DNA of 64,000 nt from Pyrrhosoma nymphula (taxonomy: Eukaryota > Arthropoda > Insecta > Odonata > Coenagrionidae): the NCBI GenBank assembly GCA_963573305.1, contig OY754337.1:48187164-48251163 (forward strand). Reading direction: 5' to 3'. Below are positions 1 through 12,948 of the stretch, piece after piece (within the stretch, counting starts at the first letter, position 1; each line of letters opens with the position of its first letter). Both the position numbers and the translations under genes were made by a program. The notes beneath the pieces were generated by a model. That model made no database searches. It saw only the letters and a list, made by a program, of their open reading frames with translations, and was not told where the DNA came from.

Positions 1-1300
1 ACCCCCCCTGTCCCCCCCCCTCCAGGCCACACCCCTGTTGCGATACCACATGAGCATTCTTTTTAATTTAATTTTGCGAAAGAAAAAAAGTCTGGAAGAG
101 ATTTAATTGATTTCTCCATTGCTCCCCTTCAGGGCAATTCCCCCGTAATTTCTTCAACGATGGCTCAGGTTTTAAACAGGATTGAGTCATAGGAAGTTAT
201 GGAATATTTTGTATTAGTTCTCAGAATCTTGAATCAAAAACAAAATTCAATATGAAGAAAATTAGAAAGTTCTTTTAATTTCCTTTCTTATTGCACTTCT
301 CTTGAGATTGTACAGCCATTATTTCTAATTTGATTTTGCGAAAGGAATAAAATCTGCAAGCGATAACAATGAAGTTAACATTCATTTCTTATGGAAGTTA
401 ATGTGAATGATCTAGAGTCAACCCTGAGACTTAAGGCATGCAAAAAGTAGCCAATTATCTGTAGAGTGGCAACATTTAATAATGAGGTGTTTGAAAGTTA
501 CTCAACTTCTGGTTCATGAAAAAAACTGAGCACTGCATTTAAAAATTATGCATGAAAACGTAATTTAAAAGTTATCTTTTTATACAATTACTCTAGTCAA
601 GATTAGGTCTCAAAGCATCTGATTTGCAAAGCATTGATATTCGAGATCTGATGGATGGAATGTATTCAGAATGATAGCAGTAATAAATGGCATATATGGC
701 CTCATTTATAAAATATAATAAGAAAAAATTTTAAGTAACAAAAAGGATGTGAAAAGTGGTATTTCTGAGTTATAAAAAAGCTATTGCTTTTTCTGGAAAA
801 CGATACAAACAAAATTTCTGTTTTAAAAAAAACCTGCAAACTGAGCCTAACCGCATAAAAATTTGTCTCATTGTTGATTCGATATTAAAAAAACATTAAA
901 TAACAGCTTATTTAAAATTTTAATAACAATGCACATTTTGCACATACACCATACCAGAATAATATGAGACTTTACAATTACAAATAAATACCCAAAGATT
1001 TAAGGCAAATAATTCAATATTTTTTGCACAAATGAATCCATAAATCCCATTTTCTGTTTTTTTTACAACGTCATTTCTCAAGCCCCTACATCAAGTTGTA
1101 CATGTGTACATTTAAGTTCAAGGAGTAGGTACTATACTAGTAATTTTAAAAAGAACGGAATGGATTGTTAGGATTGCATTGTTTAACTGCAAGATTTTAT
1201 AAACAGTCATGTTTTGCGTTATAAACAAATAGAATACAGTTTAAGGTATTTGTTCCATGAAAACACAGTTTAATATTGTAGTCTACGTGTAAAAAGCAAA
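1..1300. other. AT-rich non-coding sequence
   Basis: The first bases are a C-rich run; the rest is AT-rich with many A and T runs and stops in all frames. I see no gene, repeat boundary or RNA signature here. Confidence 0.5.
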
Positions 1301-1579
1301 AATTTCTTTTCCGCAGAGATTAAATTGATCACGTCCAAGGTTTCATCGCGTCGTGACATAAATCAGGTGTTCATGGATAGTTCATTTGCTTGCCTTTTCC
1401 CGCCTGGGCTTGCTGTTTTCAGACGGCACAGGTTTCCCCGCGCCCTCTAGAAAACGCAAGCTCGCGCGGGACCCCCATAGGCGTGGGGCCCAGTGCAGCG
1501 GCCTCTGTCGCATTGTCCTATAGGGACCCTGCCACCACTGCCAATCCCTAGAATCCATGGCCAATCCGCTGTTCGTGAT

Positions 1580-3100
1580 TTAAATGCGCCATTTTACATC
1601 TATGGAATCCTTCGTTTCCTCAGGCAACAGCGTGGCCACAACCTCTGGTTTAAAGTCAAATGTGACTGTTCTGTCAACGAAATCTAAACGCATGCCAATC
1701 CTATCCATTAAATCGACTCCCAGAATAGCATGTATTTGGGCGTTGCCGAGAACTGAAGTCATGCTTCGAAGTAAATTTAAATTAATTAATTTTTAACTGC
1801 AGACAAACCTTTTTCGAAATATTAACGACTCCTGCATCTATGCTACAACATATTGTTTTAGTCAAAGAAAATCTCCGAGGGGGGATCCCTAATTTCTAAA
1901 AAAAAAAAAAAAAAACTTCGTCGACACTTTAATGAAACGCCCCTGCCGTAGAAACGCTCTCGATGCCGTCGGCTGACGATTGATTACTTTGGGAAAAAAT
2001 CAGACCTTGATTCTCGTGGACGGTCAAGAAACGCAATTAATTTCCGGAGCGAGGAGACTCCGCGGTTTACAAGTTCTCTTGACGCGTGCCTTGTCCGACA
2101 GGGCCACTGATCCTGTGCCCAGAACCATCACTTCGTTGAGACGAGCCGAGTCGTACGATAGAGCCGGGGCACAATCTAAACAAGACTGTGGCCGGGGGCT
2201 CTTTTGCTGGCGAAGGGACCCCCGGTATTGGGGCATGGCTCGGTTAGGAATAATTCTAATTGATTTAGATAGCCGAAAAACGGCTCTACCATTTATTATG
2301 GACGAGGTGGTTCCGAGAACGAAATCGCTACCGCTCTTCTCGCGTCATATACACGTCCCCACCGAATTAATTCTTTGAGTGATTGCGGTTTTTGAACTAA
2401 ATGGCACGTGTAGTTAAGGTTTAGATTCACGCATACTACTTCAAACAATTCGTCTCAAGTAAGCGGCCGGTCGTCTATGCGAGCGTTCATATTCTCCATC
2501 AGCATAACGTAATTAACCATTGTTTCCTACATTCCTTGAGTACGATTATACTGGTTCGTCTTCGATCGAAATTCGTTATCCGGGACTCGAAACATGATCC
2601 TGTCATAATGGTGGCAGTGGCTCTGAAGTTCCTTCCGGAAATGCTCAAAATCCGAAAACACATGGCCACAATACTATGTGCCGAGGATTACCGGAAGTAA
2701 TTTGACCTGTAGTTTCTGGTTTACTCTAATTGCCTGCAAAATTTATCATTATATAATGATTATAGAAAACCAACCACACTTAAGATGAGCTCGCCGAAAA
2801 AGTGAACCCCCCAACGACAACGACTAGGCTTTCTAATAACTTGGTATGGTCACCGTTATCGTCATTACTTCTTTCCAGGTTTTCTAACGCTCTATGGCTA
2901 TGCCTTTGGTCGCTTGTACCTAGCCTACGAAACATATTCACGTAACATTTTTTCTAACGTCGTCTAAGTTCCCGCTATCATCTACCACGGTGAACCTGTT
3001 ACACTAATCTACGGCATCGTATTTGGTATTATCACTAATCCAGCTCGTGATTATTGTAATGTTCACCGCCATAGCGAAAAGCTCCCGACCTCAACCACGC
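1580..3100 (-). pseudogene. Decayed Gypsy-like LTR retrotransposon, gag and protease remnant
   Basis: Read on the minus strand, about 2690 down to 2270 gives a broken Gag-like stretch (HYDRIMFRVPDNEFR, then ENMNARIDDRPLT, a stop, then DELFEVVC and LKELIRWGRVYDARRA). Further along, 1762-1580 gives HAILGVDLMDRIGMRLDFVD, which resembles the C-terminal half of retropepsin-type proteases of Gypsy-like elements. The order Gag then protease is as expected. Stops, frameshifts and an A-run at 1897-1914 interrupt the frame, and no CCHC knuckle survives intact. The next minus-strand frame (1564-1382, RDWQWWQ, PLHWAPRLW) may be the following Pol segment but I do not recognise it. No LTRs are identified. 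The part above 2720 is assigned only by position. This is a dead fragment. Confidence 0.6.
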
Positions 3101-3379
3101 TCTGCAACCATTTGAGCCGTGGAGTGAGGGCGAGGAGGGAACAAAATTGACAAAATGAAAAAAAATCAAACTGATTTGGGGAGACCGGGGCACGTTAGCC
3201 CACTGGCATTGTTATTTGCGAAAATAAGAGGTGGACGGCGTCAATATAGTTATAGTCACGAAATGCTCTACCGCGCAATATGTCTACCTCGTTCGCGTCA
3301 GTGTACACTGGAATCAACTGGAACGTACTAATTAATTTAATGATTGCTAAAAGTAAGGAAAAACCACAAACGATTTAGA

Positions 3380-3720
3380 AAATGGGGGAAGTGGACATAA
3401 CTCACATTGCGTTCCCACCGGCCGGCGTCGTTGTACGAGGCGAAGCAGACGGCTGGCTGAGAGGCGTCGAGTGTGGCGCCCGTCCAGGATGGCCTGCGAT
3501 CAGAGAATGGCCATCACTGGAGGCGGAGCTCAATATTTATATGCATACTCCGAGACCCATTCTCCGGCCCGTAGTGGGCCCACGGTTTTTGACGATGCGA
3601 AGAGAAACCACCTTCCACTCTCGAGTTGAACGGGGTATGTAACTGGCGGCGCAGGTACCCCGCCGGGCGATTGGAGGCGGAATTTCCCGGCTCAGAGCTC
3701 ACCATCCAACCCCATAATAC
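3380..3720. other. CpG-rich segment with TATA-like motif, unassigned
   Basis: This GC- and CpG-rich block contrasts with its AT-rich surroundings. It has an AATATTTATATGCATA stretch near 3530 and TGGCGCCCGTCCAGG near 3474, which looks like a retroelement primer-binding site on the plus strand. No LTR end can be placed on either side, and it lies on the opposite strand from the Gag remnant, so a link to that element is unproven. Confidence 0.25.
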
Positions 3721-4690
3721 ACAGTCCAGTTTTTGATCAAGAATATTATAATAATCACTACAGAAGGAAATAATCGCAATTTTCGCTCAAATATAGACAA
3801 TTTTCAACAGAGCAGTAGATACTTGGTAATTGAGTGTGATAGGAAAACCAGCAAATGTATGCATTCAGCAATTTAATTTTGTTTCACCAGTGAATATTTT
3901 TCCCTGACTAGATGTCTTCCTCACCTGCCACCATTATGACAGTATCATTGGCCAAGGTTGACTCTTTCCTTATCAATATTTGATTTTATTTTCAAAACCT
4001 TTACCCTCTTGCTTTTAAATTCTATCCAGAGTCCTCTATGCTTCTATATGCCCAATCATCATTTTTCTCGCTTAGTTTTCTTCTTATTTTATCTCTTAAA
4101 TCTTCAAACCTTGGAAAAATATTTAGTTTTTACGTATCAAGAATTTCTACTTCATTATTACAATGTTGGCAGTATTTATTTCTTTCATTCTAAATCAATG
4201 TAGATAACCTACAAAGTTGGCATTTCCAGTCAACACTTGATTTGTGTAATAAGTATAAAAATTCCTTACATTCCTTGGTCATTCTTTCTTTGACATCGGG
4301 TAAGCATTTAAATGTTTCTCAGTCTTCTTGCCCACTGTTGAGACAAATAATTTTTGTCGATGGTCGACAAGAAATACTGAATTGTATCTCCCATGTTGCA
4401 ACCTCCTAGGATCACCAGTGAATGGTGGCCCCCCATTATGCCTGTGCCTTATGTCTGTACCAAGATCTACGGGTCCAATAAAGTTCTATTCTATTACATG
4501 GTTTGGCTGGTGGGCCAACACCATTGCCCAGGTGGTAGCTCTGGGCACTAGCATATGTGACAGTTGATACCAGGTGTAGATCAGTCTGCTGTACAGCAAG
4601 GCTGTAAAGGTACTGCCACTCTCCTGAGTACCCAACCAACCTATGTTTCATTCTCTATTTCCATCCCATTAATTGTTTACCTTTGTCTCC
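3721..4690. other. Non-coding sequence, no assigned element
   Basis: The sequence is AT-rich. Short frames exist on both strands (3958-4203 plus, 4436-4651 minus), but neither has a recognisable motif, and the plus frame is T-rich low-complexity translation. I see no splice context. Confidence 0.4.
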
Positions 4691-4696
4691 CAATGT

Positions 4697-5075
4697 GTAG
4701 CTAACCCAAAATTTCGCAAAATTTCCTGGTGCAGACTTGCATGGCAATGAGGGGAGGTAGAAGTGGAGGGAGTGAATGGAAGAGAAAGTACAGAGAGGAA
4801 GAGAGGGAGGCAGCGAGAAAGAGTGAGGCAGGAGAACCAAACTAATTCGCGAAAAAGGCATGAGTCACATGCACGCAAGACAAGTAGTGAAAATCACCCA
4901 TATCAATGACTTTACCAGGGACCCTATCTTGAGGTCTCATTGTGAGATGAGTAGAAATGGGATGGAAAGTAGTAGTGAGTCATCTTACTTCTCGAAGCTC
5001 TAGTGTTGGGAGCAATTAGAAAAGTTTTCTGACTGACCATCCACACTAAGCAACCTTCCTCCCCTATTTCGCAGG
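4697..5075. repeat. Dispersed repeat, copy 1 (second copy in the Spred intron)
   Basis: This segment aligns over its whole length with 14046-14405. Shared landmarks in order are TGCATGGCAA, a G/A-rich run, AGAGTGAGGCAGG, GAACCAAA, ACCCTATCT-GAGGTCT, TTGTGAGAT and a closing CCCCAATTT/CCCCTATTTC segment. Divergence is substantial by eye, with several indels. It has no coding frame of note, no clear terminal inverted repeat and no tRNA-like boxes, so its class is unknown. Sequence from 5076 to 6240 is AT-rich and featureless. Confidence 0.6.
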
Positions 5076-6244
5076 AGTTTTTACCACGCTTATTTTAACT
5101 TGCCCTGTTTGTTTGTTGTTTGTCTGGATGGAATCTTGTAATCGACATCCAACCCACTCCCAAATGTTCAATCGAACTGAAATTTGGCACACTTAATTAA
5201 TCTCGATGACAATGCATGAATCAGTCATTAAATTTACTAATTACCAAGTTAATCTACTAAAATTAAATGGTTTACATTTAATATATCGTTATCCTGACAT
5301 GACGCAACCCGCATCACATTGTCTACTAGAAGTCAGCACTGTTGCAATTAATTGCATCCATCATTTTAGCACTTATAGTGTGAAGAAATGTTAATAATTT
5401 AAATTCTAAACCGTTGCAAAATTAATATAAAGACTAAAAAGTACAAAATAAATACCTACACATTGGACTCAAACGTATTTTGATGATAATACATGAATTA
5501 ATAATCAGATATGTCAATTAGTTAATCAGTTAGTAGCAATTAATTAATTAATTCTGTGTGGAGAATTGTTCACATATAAGTACACTTGAATATAAGCATG
5601 ATTTTTTAAAGTTTTTTAAAATATTATTTTAAGCTCTGTAGCCCATGCTCCAAATTTGTCCACCGCATAGCAACAGGAATGTTTACAAGAGCAATACTTT
5701 TACTATATACATATATACTATCCAGTATACATATTATCCATACTTTTCTTTGAGTTTAGTAGAATATTGGAACCTTAAGCATTCTTTGACATAAGCAGAT
5801 GATATAGCTATCATATCTTATGTGGAATGAAAGCTAAAACAAATTGTAAGCCAATTATTTTCTTTGCATTCCTTCTGTCAGTTTCGAAAAATTGGTCATT
5901 TTCAAACGTCTATATCTCAAAAACTACTAGTCACACCGGTATGATTCTTACATTTTTACAAATCCGCATTCTTCCTCTACTCCCAGGTATCACATTCAAT
6001 TTCGTCAGTTTCCTACGTTTTTCAAAAAAAAAATTTGAAAGTGCTAGACGAAAGCTCACCTTTACCGAATCTTTTACTCTTAAAAGTGCTTCCAATCACA
6101 ATATCAATAACTGTACAGAGGTCTGTCATTCTGCAGTAATGTTAATAGGCAAAGAGAAGACTTTACCTTCAACACTACTGCAAAGAATATGCATGTGTAC
6201 TAATATTTTAAAGTTTAAGATTCTTGTCTCCAAACACTATTTCA

Positions 6245-6720
6245 TTTTTCAGCTCAGCATATGTCCCATCTCTCTTCATCTGATCAGTAAAGCCTTCTCT
6301 TTCTTCCCCTCTCCTGCTTACACAATATCCTTGCCTCTATTACAGCCTTCAGAATCCCCTTACCTCTCATTACCCATTCCAATCACCTACTCTGCCTTCT
6401 CCTAATTTCCTCAAGCATTTTCCTCTCCTCACCCACCATATCAAGCACTTCCTCATTTGTCTTTATTTCTAACCATGGCACCTCCTCCATTTTCCTTTAC
6501 ACCCAAAGATCAAATGCCTGCAATCTATTCTCATCCCCATTCCCTAGAGTCAATGTTTCAGCACTATACAATGCTACACTTATCTTAGCCTGTCTTTTCC
6601 TTACATGCTTACACATGGTCCTCTTCATTAATTCTCTCATATTAGAGAATACCTCCTTTGCTAATGCTATTCTCCTTGTAACATCTTTACCATTATGACT
6701 ATTTTCCTCCAAGGCACTAA
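6245..6720 (-). pseudogene. RTE-like non-LTR retrotransposon, 3' end of reverse transcriptase
   Basis: The minus-strand translation gives RRIALAKEVFSNMRELM, then SAETLTLGNGDENRLQAFDL, then TNEEVLDMVGEERKMLEEIR, then a basic tail resembling GRKREGFTDQMKRDGTYAELK. This order (thumb region, a degenerate YGAETWTL-type motif, ENRLQAFEMW, then a basic linker) is the C-terminus shared by many arthropod endonuclease/reverse-transcriptase elements. Stops interrupt the frame. It is a 5'-truncated, inactive copy. Homologous fragments occur near 16150, 36616, 39705 and 48700-49725. Confidence 0.75.
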
Positions 6721-6782
6721 CGAAGTAATTAATTTTTTTTCCTGTTATACTTTGAATCCTCCATCTTGCTGTAGGCTTCGTT

Positions 6783-6945
6783 GAAAACTGCTACGAGTGT
6801 ACACAAAGTGTCGCTCAGCTGATGGAAGGATTAGGTTGGGAACCATTAGGGGCTCAAAGGGTACACGCTAGACTTTGATTACTTAAAAAACTCCGATGAG
6901 GCAAGTTTCATCACGACAAGGAGAATATTATTTGATCCCCACAAA
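6783..6945 (+). pseudogene. Jockey-like element fragment (plus strand)
   Basis: The plus translation reads SVAQLMEGLGWEPLGAQRVH, then LLKKLR, then GKFHHDKENIIL. This matches the downstream RT-associated region seen in the 44285-44460 and 45879-46256 fragments (for example LGWEPLETRRLH). Two stops interrupt it. It lies back to back with an opposite-strand fragment of the same family. Confidence 0.6.
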
Positions 6946-6959
6946 CCTCCTAATGTGTA

Positions 6960-7410
6960 GACCCCGAGTCTCTAACGATTCCGGACCTAATCCTTCTATC
7001 AGCTGTGTGGCACTTTTGATTTGCTTGTAGAAGTTTTGAATGAAGTGTGTGGCTTTCCTATTTTATTTACCTTGTAGATTAAATCTTTCTGCACTGTATC
7101 CCAAATGCTCGCATCATAATCGAAACGTGGCATAGCCAGAGAAGAGCATCATCTCTCTTTCACCTTTCCATTGGAGAACCTCCCACTACATATTTTCTTA
7201 ATAAATCCTAGTTTCTTTAATGCAGCTCCACAAATGTTTCGCATGTGTTCCCCCACGTTGTCTGAAGTCGAGGTGATTCCCAAGTAATTGACTTCATCTG
7301 ACTCCTTTATATTAACTACTCCCACTTTATAAATATAGTGTTGGTGTGTTTTCTTTTGTAAGGAGTGCACTGCAGTGCATTTACTAAGGTTACTAATGTT
7401 TGGTGATGCA
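6960..7410 (-). pseudogene. Jockey-like element fragment (minus strand)
   Basis: The minus translation gives KKTHQHYIYKVGVVN, then SDEVNYLGITSTSDNV, then ICGAALKKLGFIKK and GRFSNGKVKER. The spacing fits the KYLGV-type block and following helix at the end of Jockey-type reverse transcriptases. After a frameshift it continues as RFDYDASIWDTVQKDLI, the decayed LEYAASIWDP block. Both ends are truncated. Together with 6783-6945 it makes an inverted pair of fragments. Confidence 0.7.
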
Positions 7411-10400
7411 AAAGGAATTTTGGGAACTTAGCTATTCTGAATCAAGACTCCAGCATGCCAACCTAAGCACAGCGAAGATCACCATCCCATGCACAACACA
7501 GCTCAATCTGTTAATTCTACAGGTACAGCGCACTCAACTCTGGTGATGGCTTAAATACTATGAAATACATGAGCTCAATCCATTTATGTTAACAAGGTAA
7601 GCCATTTACGTTAATGCTACAAGTCTTTTGATGAAAAAGTAGTTTTGAATATGCACAGTGTACATTTCTTCCCATGCCCATTTCTTGACAGTACTAAAAT
7701 GTAATTACAACATGACTGCCTCCAGATACCTACAAGGTTAATACCTTGTGTAGGAGTTAAAGGTGTTGTTCTACTTTAATGTCCAAAACAATCAGCTGGC
7801 ACGTTGTGAATGAAGTTGCTAACTTCTGTCATAAATTACACCAATGAAATAAGTGATGATAAAAACTTTTTTAAAAATCCACCCAATAGGCAGAGCAGTG
7901 ACAAAGGTTAGGCAAACAAGGCTCTTGCCTCAGGTTAAAAGCTGAAAGGAGCACCAAAAGAACAACTGCCTACAATTTTGATTTTCCCACTCCATTTTGA
8001 GGAAAGACGAAGACAAAAAACACTGTAGCGACACTAGCAATTTCACCTTAAAAAGAAGCTTGAGTATGCAACTATTATAGTTTACACTAATATTATGCCT
8101 AAAAGGACTTTGTATTAATACGTAAATTTTGCATTTAGAATATAAGTATGCCTCTTTCATAATGTCTCAAACGAACTCCTTGCACTTATAATTTCACAAA
8201 TGGATTGGTTCCTGACTGGGGTGGGCATCTTGATGTCCAAATAAGGAGGAGTGCTTCCTTAACCCATCTTAGGTTCTATATGTTTACAGTACGAAACAAG
8301 GAGTAGTTCATTTTCTAAGCCAAAACAGCTGCAAATTAATTTTTTTGGGTATGATCATACAACCATACTGAATTTTGTCCTGTTATATGAGTGACTTGAA
8401 AAGCTGTGCAGAGGATGTCATTCTTAAAACCTCACTGTCACAGCCTTACCTCGTGTACTAAAATTTCTCAGCATGTCTTTGCACAAACTAGATAATGGCT
8501 TCTTTGAATCTCTCTCTTTCCTGATCATAGCCACTCTAAGGACCAACCACAAGGGCATAATATCTAATTTCCTTAATCCTGCCAAAATTACTAAGAGAAT
8601 TAGGATGCCTGGGTAGCAACACCGTGAGCCAAAGATCCACAGGTCAATTTGCGGTGGAACTGGATTTTTTTCTCATGGCAATTTCTGCTGACTACATTTA
8701 ATAATTTTGTTCCATCGGCAAAATAGTATTCCAAGAATGGCACATTACATATTTTGCAACCATTTTCCTATTAACCAAAGCATATTATATCAAGAGCGAC
8801 AAAACAACTCAGAAAATGAATAACGATTTTGATGTAAATCATGATAAGTGTGCCTTTCAAAAATTAGGGTACTATATGAATAGAAATCCATTACACATAC
8901 AGGGAATGCCTGGAGCTACAACTTCGGCTGTTTTATAACATATGGCTAACTATATCTGCAAGATGACAAAGCCTTTTTGTTGACTGAGAGATTGGTTTAC
9001 AAATACATAGTACGTCAGACTACCAGTTAGTTGATGTGAGCATCATCGATGGGGGGACATATTAACTTGGGTTTTCATACTGAGAAAATATTTAACTACA
9101 GATTATAAAACCAGGCTTTTATGTACAAAGCATTGTAAGAGCCAGCCAATGCCACAAAATCCAGGCACATTTGCCAATCACTGCTATCAGAGTTGATCAA
9201 AGCAATACTAAGCCAACATATAGATTCCATGATTGTATAAGCTTGAAAAATAAGGCGAAGCTTGGTGAAGAATGCTGACAACAAAAGCTATGGGTTCAAG
9301 CACTAGCCGAACAGGTTAGTGAAGGGAGCAGAGTTCCAGACATATGTAAATATGTATGATGATGGTCATAAGGGGAGCCTGTTTTACCTTGGGCTGCTGT
9401 GAAGGATATTGATCAATGTTCACTCTACAGTTACAGCAACAAAATAGGATGGGATCTCATATAATTTACATCTTTATATGGAGCAAATAATTATGCACAC
9501 TTCCAACTCGCAACAAACTGCAATACCATCATTCAACCAACTCAATCCTCCACACCCATAAGAGTAACTTACTCCATGGATAATCACAGATAATCATTAC
9601 CACTGCACACAGTGTCACAATTTATGTAGTAAAAGAATATATTCCTGACCTTCATGTACACCGAAAAACGAAGCGTTAGTTGAAGTGGGGTCCTGATAGG
9701 GTAATAAGTACTAGTAAGGGAGAAGGGTAATAGAAAAGTCTCAGGATTTTTGGACAAATAAGAAATTCATATTTTATCTTTCATATAAATTTTTATGTTT
9801 CTTTTGAGGAGTTAAAAATGTACAACACTATCACATTTTTGTTAACATAAAAGGGTAACAATATCTTCTCCTTACATTCTGAATAAACAGGTAAAACAGT
9901 AATACTTTTTTTAAAAATCACATATGAACAATATATTTCTTGTAACCACTAATATTGGAAGAAGACAACGTTGTTTTTTTTGAATAAGTAAGGACTAGGA
10001 ATAAACAGGGTGAATACTACAAGTGAAAATAAAAATTAAACAATTCCCAGTTTAATGAAATGGATAACAAATAGACTACAATGAATCCTTAGCACACAAT
10101 GCTGAAATTTACACGGTAAAAAAGTTTATTCCTAATCTTTCTGTACCCTAAGAAACAAATCATTTGGGAGGGTTTTTTGATGGCTGGCGGACCTTTTTGT
10201 ACCACTGTACATAAATAAATTTTCACTGGGAATCAAATAATCCACCCTCATTCGTTTATCCCCTTGATTCACTGAGCACTCAAAAAATGCACATGAATTG
10301 ATATTTCTAATTATCTCGGCACTTGCAGCACGCCAGAATGCTTTTCGCTATCTCAAGGCATAATTGAAAAAAATAAAAAGAGGCCTACTTTTCCGAGGTA

Positions 10401-10659
10401 AAAAAAAACAAGGATACAGAAGCTAGTGTTTTGGTTTTTTTTCTTTCTTCCAGAGAGCTAATATGAGAAAATTGTTCCAATGAGTGACTAAAAGTTGCAG
10501 TCGACGAGGCTTTTTCATTTTTTTCCGATTTGAAAGGAAGGAGAATGATGAAGAGGTACCACAGCGTACACCCATTATCCATGAAATTATGAGGAAGATT
10601 TCTGTTTCCTGGGAGATTAGTCGCATAATATTAAATGCCTTTCGCTTACGCTTCCACAT

Positions 10660-10795
10660 TCATTCACACGCACCCAATGAGACACACACATACATATATG
10701 TATACACAAACACATTTATTATGATCACTCGAAAGAGATGCTTTTGGGCTCTCATGCACACATGCACACAAACACACACACGCAAGTACACACGG
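10660..10795. repeat. CA-rich low-complexity tract
   Basis: Imperfect CA/CACG/TACA runs are broken by a short unique segment (around 10716-10755). It is a typical decayed microsatellite. Confidence 0.8.
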
Positions 10796-12595
10796 ATATT
10801 CTCTCTTTTCCATATGGCCATTTTTGAAGACTAGTTTCATCTGTTTTTTATGCGACCATTTTTTTCTGTATAAAAAGTTTTCAACAATCACAGGAGATGA
10901 ATAGTATGTAAATGACATCATGTAATGGAAAAGGCCAGGCAAGGAAGCCACAAGAAATATGAGGGAAGTTTTTTCAAATCTTTGGTTGGATAAATCATTT
11001 ACACCACAAAAAACTATTCTTTCAACATTTTGTGACAATAATTAACGATTTTTACTGAGAGAGGCAATTTCAATGCATTGAAAAAAATCAATGAAGGAAG
11101 TCACTACACTTGATATTGTCAAAAACTAATTGTGAAATGATTTGATAAAAAATGAAATTACAGGTTAAAGAAAGGGGTATTTTCTACATTATTGTACTTA
11201 CAGAATAGCTTCCATATTAGGAAGTCTATAGGTATAATTTTTTTACGAAATAACATCTCTATAATCATCATCACAAATGCTTTGCTCCCGAATTTTATTT
11301 CGGAAACAATGCTTTTTCACAACACAAATATGTACATCTATTCTGTCCAATGGGACATGCCAAAGCATAGCCTGCACCGTAAAAAAACTCCTGCCGCAAC
11401 CCCTCCAAGGGTGTAAAAGGAACTTGTACAATTCGACAAGTACATCCACGTGCTTGCACAATAAAAAACCATGCGCATTGCGCACATCCAGTAAGATAAA
11501 AGAGCGGTGGTGTACCCTCTGAGCCTTAGAGTTACAACAGCGCTCTTTTCCAAAAATTGACAGAAACAACCAGAGCGACTACACTGAAGTCCACCCAAAG
11601 GTTATGGCAGGAGCATTTATCGGGATAAAAGACCAGCTACGAGCCAGCACATCCAAAGAACACAATAACAACATATATGCTTAAGATCCATTAAAGAAAG
11701 ATATTAAACAAATTCAACACACTTCCAAAAAACGAAGACTCACATTTCTTAAATTTTACTCAGACTTGCAATTCATCTTCTACTGTGTAAGCAGAATTTC
11801 ACTCTTCTTAGCCACCAAGCCCCTGTTTCATTAACTCGACAGATAACTCAATGGAGATATACCAAAGACATGCGATGCATATCCACCCACATCTCGATAC
11901 TCTGCCAACCGTTTTCATACACATGTGAGCACCCTGGCCATAGACTCAGTCAACCATCAAAATATCACTTCACTCTTCTCAAGCACAGTCGACGGACACT
12001 CTTTTTTGCAGTGGCTTCATACCATTCTAGCCACATGGAAGTCAAGACTTCACACGATTCCCATCCAAGAAAATTGCATACCATTTGGTATAGAGGACAC
12101 CAATGTTTTTTTTCATCTCTTTAGGAAACAAAATTAAATCATTCAGGTTTATCTTTCAAGTCAGCTCCTCTTTCGGGAAGGCTATAAGGTAACGGCAACC
12201 AGAAAAAAGAAATGTTAAATAGAAAAAAATGAGGTCTTTGGAAAAAGCAACTGCCATAATCAAATGTTTGGATAGTAAAAAGGGCGCATGAACACTGCAT
12301 GTATAGTGTTCACATATATTGATTTAGGGTCCAGAGACCTAAACTTTTAAGACTTTAATCATACAATGATTAATAAGGCAATGGCCCTGTCGACCGTCTG
12401 AAGCTAGAGAGCCGCAATGGAGAGCGCATCCATGGAGGGGCGTTTATGGAAACGTCAACCTTTGCGGCCTCTCCCAACACGGAAACGTATCAGGAAAAAA
12501 AACCTCTTTTCTTTATATTTCTTAAAACTGGCCGACTGGATTCATGCCATGCCAAAAGTGGACCTCAAAACGGTCTCTTTTTCTCTTTACTCTTG

Positions 12596-12630
12596 TTATA
12601 TATATATATATATATAGATATATATCTCTC
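12596..12630. repeat. (TA)n microsatellite
   Basis: A run of about ten TA units is followed by GATATATATCTCTC. It lies about 320 bases beyond the Spred stop codon, probably in the 3' UTR. Confidence 0.85.
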
Positions 12631-12948
12631 TTTTTAAACTCTTTCTCTCTCATGTTTCTTTTTTTAAAGTTTTGGGACCGGCACTGCGCGATGCCACGTG
12701 TTTGTTTGTGTGCGTTACAAGTCCAGCTTCGGGAAGAAAGATGGATTAGAGAGGAGAGGAGAACCACTCTAATCTCAAAAGTTTCTCTATGTATTTCTTT
12801 TTTTCATTCAAGTGGACTGTATTCAGGCACAGTTCGAGAAATAAATATTGTTAGGATACACGTCCTCCTCAGAGGGCTCCTTGCGCCTCCTCCCGATGGG
12901 GTAAGCGCGCAGGCGGCAGGGAGCTTGGGTGGACGGAGGAAGGGGAGG

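Larger units (their letters stand above)
7411..12948. other. Non-coding region downstream of Spred, likely including its 3' UTR
   Basis: There are no convincing coding frames. The longest frames (10664-11038 and 11243-11569 minus) have no family signature, and the first is partly antisense to a CA-rich tract. Spred is transcribed toward this region, so its 3' UTR must occupy an undefined part next to 12948. A minus-strand AATAAA exists near 10713-10718, but I cannot say it is used. Confidence 0.4.

Noticed and set aside
5827..6405. 192-codon plus-strand frame
   Set aside because: The second half is antisense to the RTE-like fragment at 6245-6720, and the first half is AT-rich low-complexity sequence.
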